From positions 1-51,122 of the forward strand of contig WHSY01000030.1 of NCBI GenBank assembly GCA_009379815.1: a DNA stretch of 51,122 bases, given 5' to 3'. Within the stretch, counting starts at the first letter, position 1. Each line of letters begins with the position of its first letter. The DNA is from Pseudonocardiaceae bacterium (GTDB lineage Bacteria; Actinomycetota; Actinomycetes; Mycobacteriales; Pseudonocardiaceae). Shown piece by piece: positions 50,856-51,122 of this stretch. The notes under the pieces are model-generated. The model did not search any database, was not told the origin of the DNA, and saw only the letters and a list, made by a program, of their open reading frames with translations. The position numbers and the translations under genes are program-made.

Positions 50856-51122
50856 GCGGCAATCGCAACACGACCCGGGCCAGCAACGGCGAGTCGTCGA
50901 TCTTCTACAGCGAGGCCGATGGGCTCTGGCACGGCTTCGTGACGGTCGGTCGCAAGGCAGACGGATCGATCGACCGTCGGCACACCCGCAGCAAAAGCGA
51001 GGAGACCGTTCGCAAGAAGGTCCGCGGCCTCGAACGGGACCGGGACCGCGGTGGCGTCGCCAAGGCCGGCCAGGCGCCCACCGTCGAGCAGTGGATGGCC
51101 ACCTACCTCGACACGATCGCTG
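50852..51122 (+). CDS. int: Tyrosine integrase, N-terminal part (runs off window)
   Basis: The first 90 codons: MSGNRNTTRASNGESSIFYS, GLWHGFVTVGRKADGSIDRR and then TVEQWMATYLDTIA, the arm-binding domain and the start of the core-binding domain of AICE integrases. The catalytic domain lies beyond the window. It begins inside the xis stop codon. By the att geometry it should act on the tRNA-Thr(CGT) gene expected just to the right. Confidence 0.85.
   Translation, partial: MSGNRNTTRASNGESSIFYSEADGLWHGFVTVGRKADGSIDRRHTRSKSEETVRKKVRGLERDRDRGGVAKAGQAPTVEQWMATYLDTIA

Larger units (their letters stand above)
33826..51122. mobile_element. Element B: AICE-type element with RepSA, TraB, Xis and Int (partial)
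   Basis: Bounded on the left by the tRNA-Thr 3'-half core. On the right it contains GntR/UTRA repressor, small proteins, WhiB-like protein, FtsK/TraB pump, Xis and the start of Int, which runs off the window. In AICEs int sits next to the att in the intact tRNA, so the right end should follow within about 1-2 kb of 51122. RepSA (34223) and its tail fragment (39048) lie away from xis-int, so the element is rearranged by cargo insertions. Confidence 0.6.

Overview
The window is high-GC actinobacterial DNA, probably from the Pseudonocardiaceae or a close relative (inferred from GC content, codon use and element types; no rRNA is present). It reads as stacked integrative and conjugative elements of the AICE type carrying catabolic cargo, not as core chromosome.

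Left edge (1-1637): the end of an amidohydrolase, a Rieske ferredoxin and a FadR-type regulator. From 1878 to 13545 a long minus-strand operon forms a transfer/maintenance module: an excisionase-like HTH protein, small unknown proteins, an SpdB/DUF2637-like membrane protein, further membrane proteins, an FtsK/TraB-type DNA translocase and a DUF3987 replication protein. A divergent GntR repressor (13690) controls it. From 14230 to 14976 lie wrecked IS256 transposase and probable recombinase fragments.

Centre (15072-25573, minus strand): a ten-gene, mostly overlapping operon. It encodes a swivelling phosphohistidine protein, an unknown 471-aa protein, an SDR, a cytochrome P450, a histidine phosphatase, a PPDK-like ATP-grasp/phosphohistidine protein without the PEP domain, an unknown 201-aa protein, an NDP-forming acyl-CoA synthetase, an aldehyde dehydrogenase and a P450-type ferredoxin. 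This set closely parallels the Corynebacterium glutamicum cre system (CreHI phosphorylates an alkylphenol, CreJEF/CreG/CreC oxidise the alkyl group, CreD removes the phosphate). I read it as a variant phosphorylate-oxidise-dephosphorylate pathway. A divergent 1.1 kb-residue BTAD/AAA/TPR activator (25627-29112) probably regulates it.

Right of this are two paralogous regulators (one with an XRE HTH) and a tyrosine integrase fused to a GntR winged helix (31873-33726). They abut a 45-bp copy of the 3' half of tRNA-Thr(CGT) at 33826-33870, which lacks its 5' half. The geometry fits a tandem array: element A to the left, using this integrase, and element B to the right, with its own Xis-Int at 50676-51122+, both in the same tRNA gene. 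Neither the intact tRNA nor the far end of element A is inside the window.

Element B (33870 to beyond 51122) holds a RepSA-type initiator and a mosaic of cargo: two flavin-dependent (LLM) monooxygenases, an alpha/beta hydrolase, an enoyl-CoA hydratase-like protein, an acyl-CoA ligase and a metallo-beta-lactamase hydrolase, partly of visibly lower GC. It also has a frameshifted PP2C-like phosphatase, a RepSA tail fragment and three copies of a roughly 190-bp repeat. Its transfer module (45196-51122) is classic: GNAT, GntR/UTRA repressor, small proteins, WhiB-like protein, FtsK/TraB translocase, Xis and Int.
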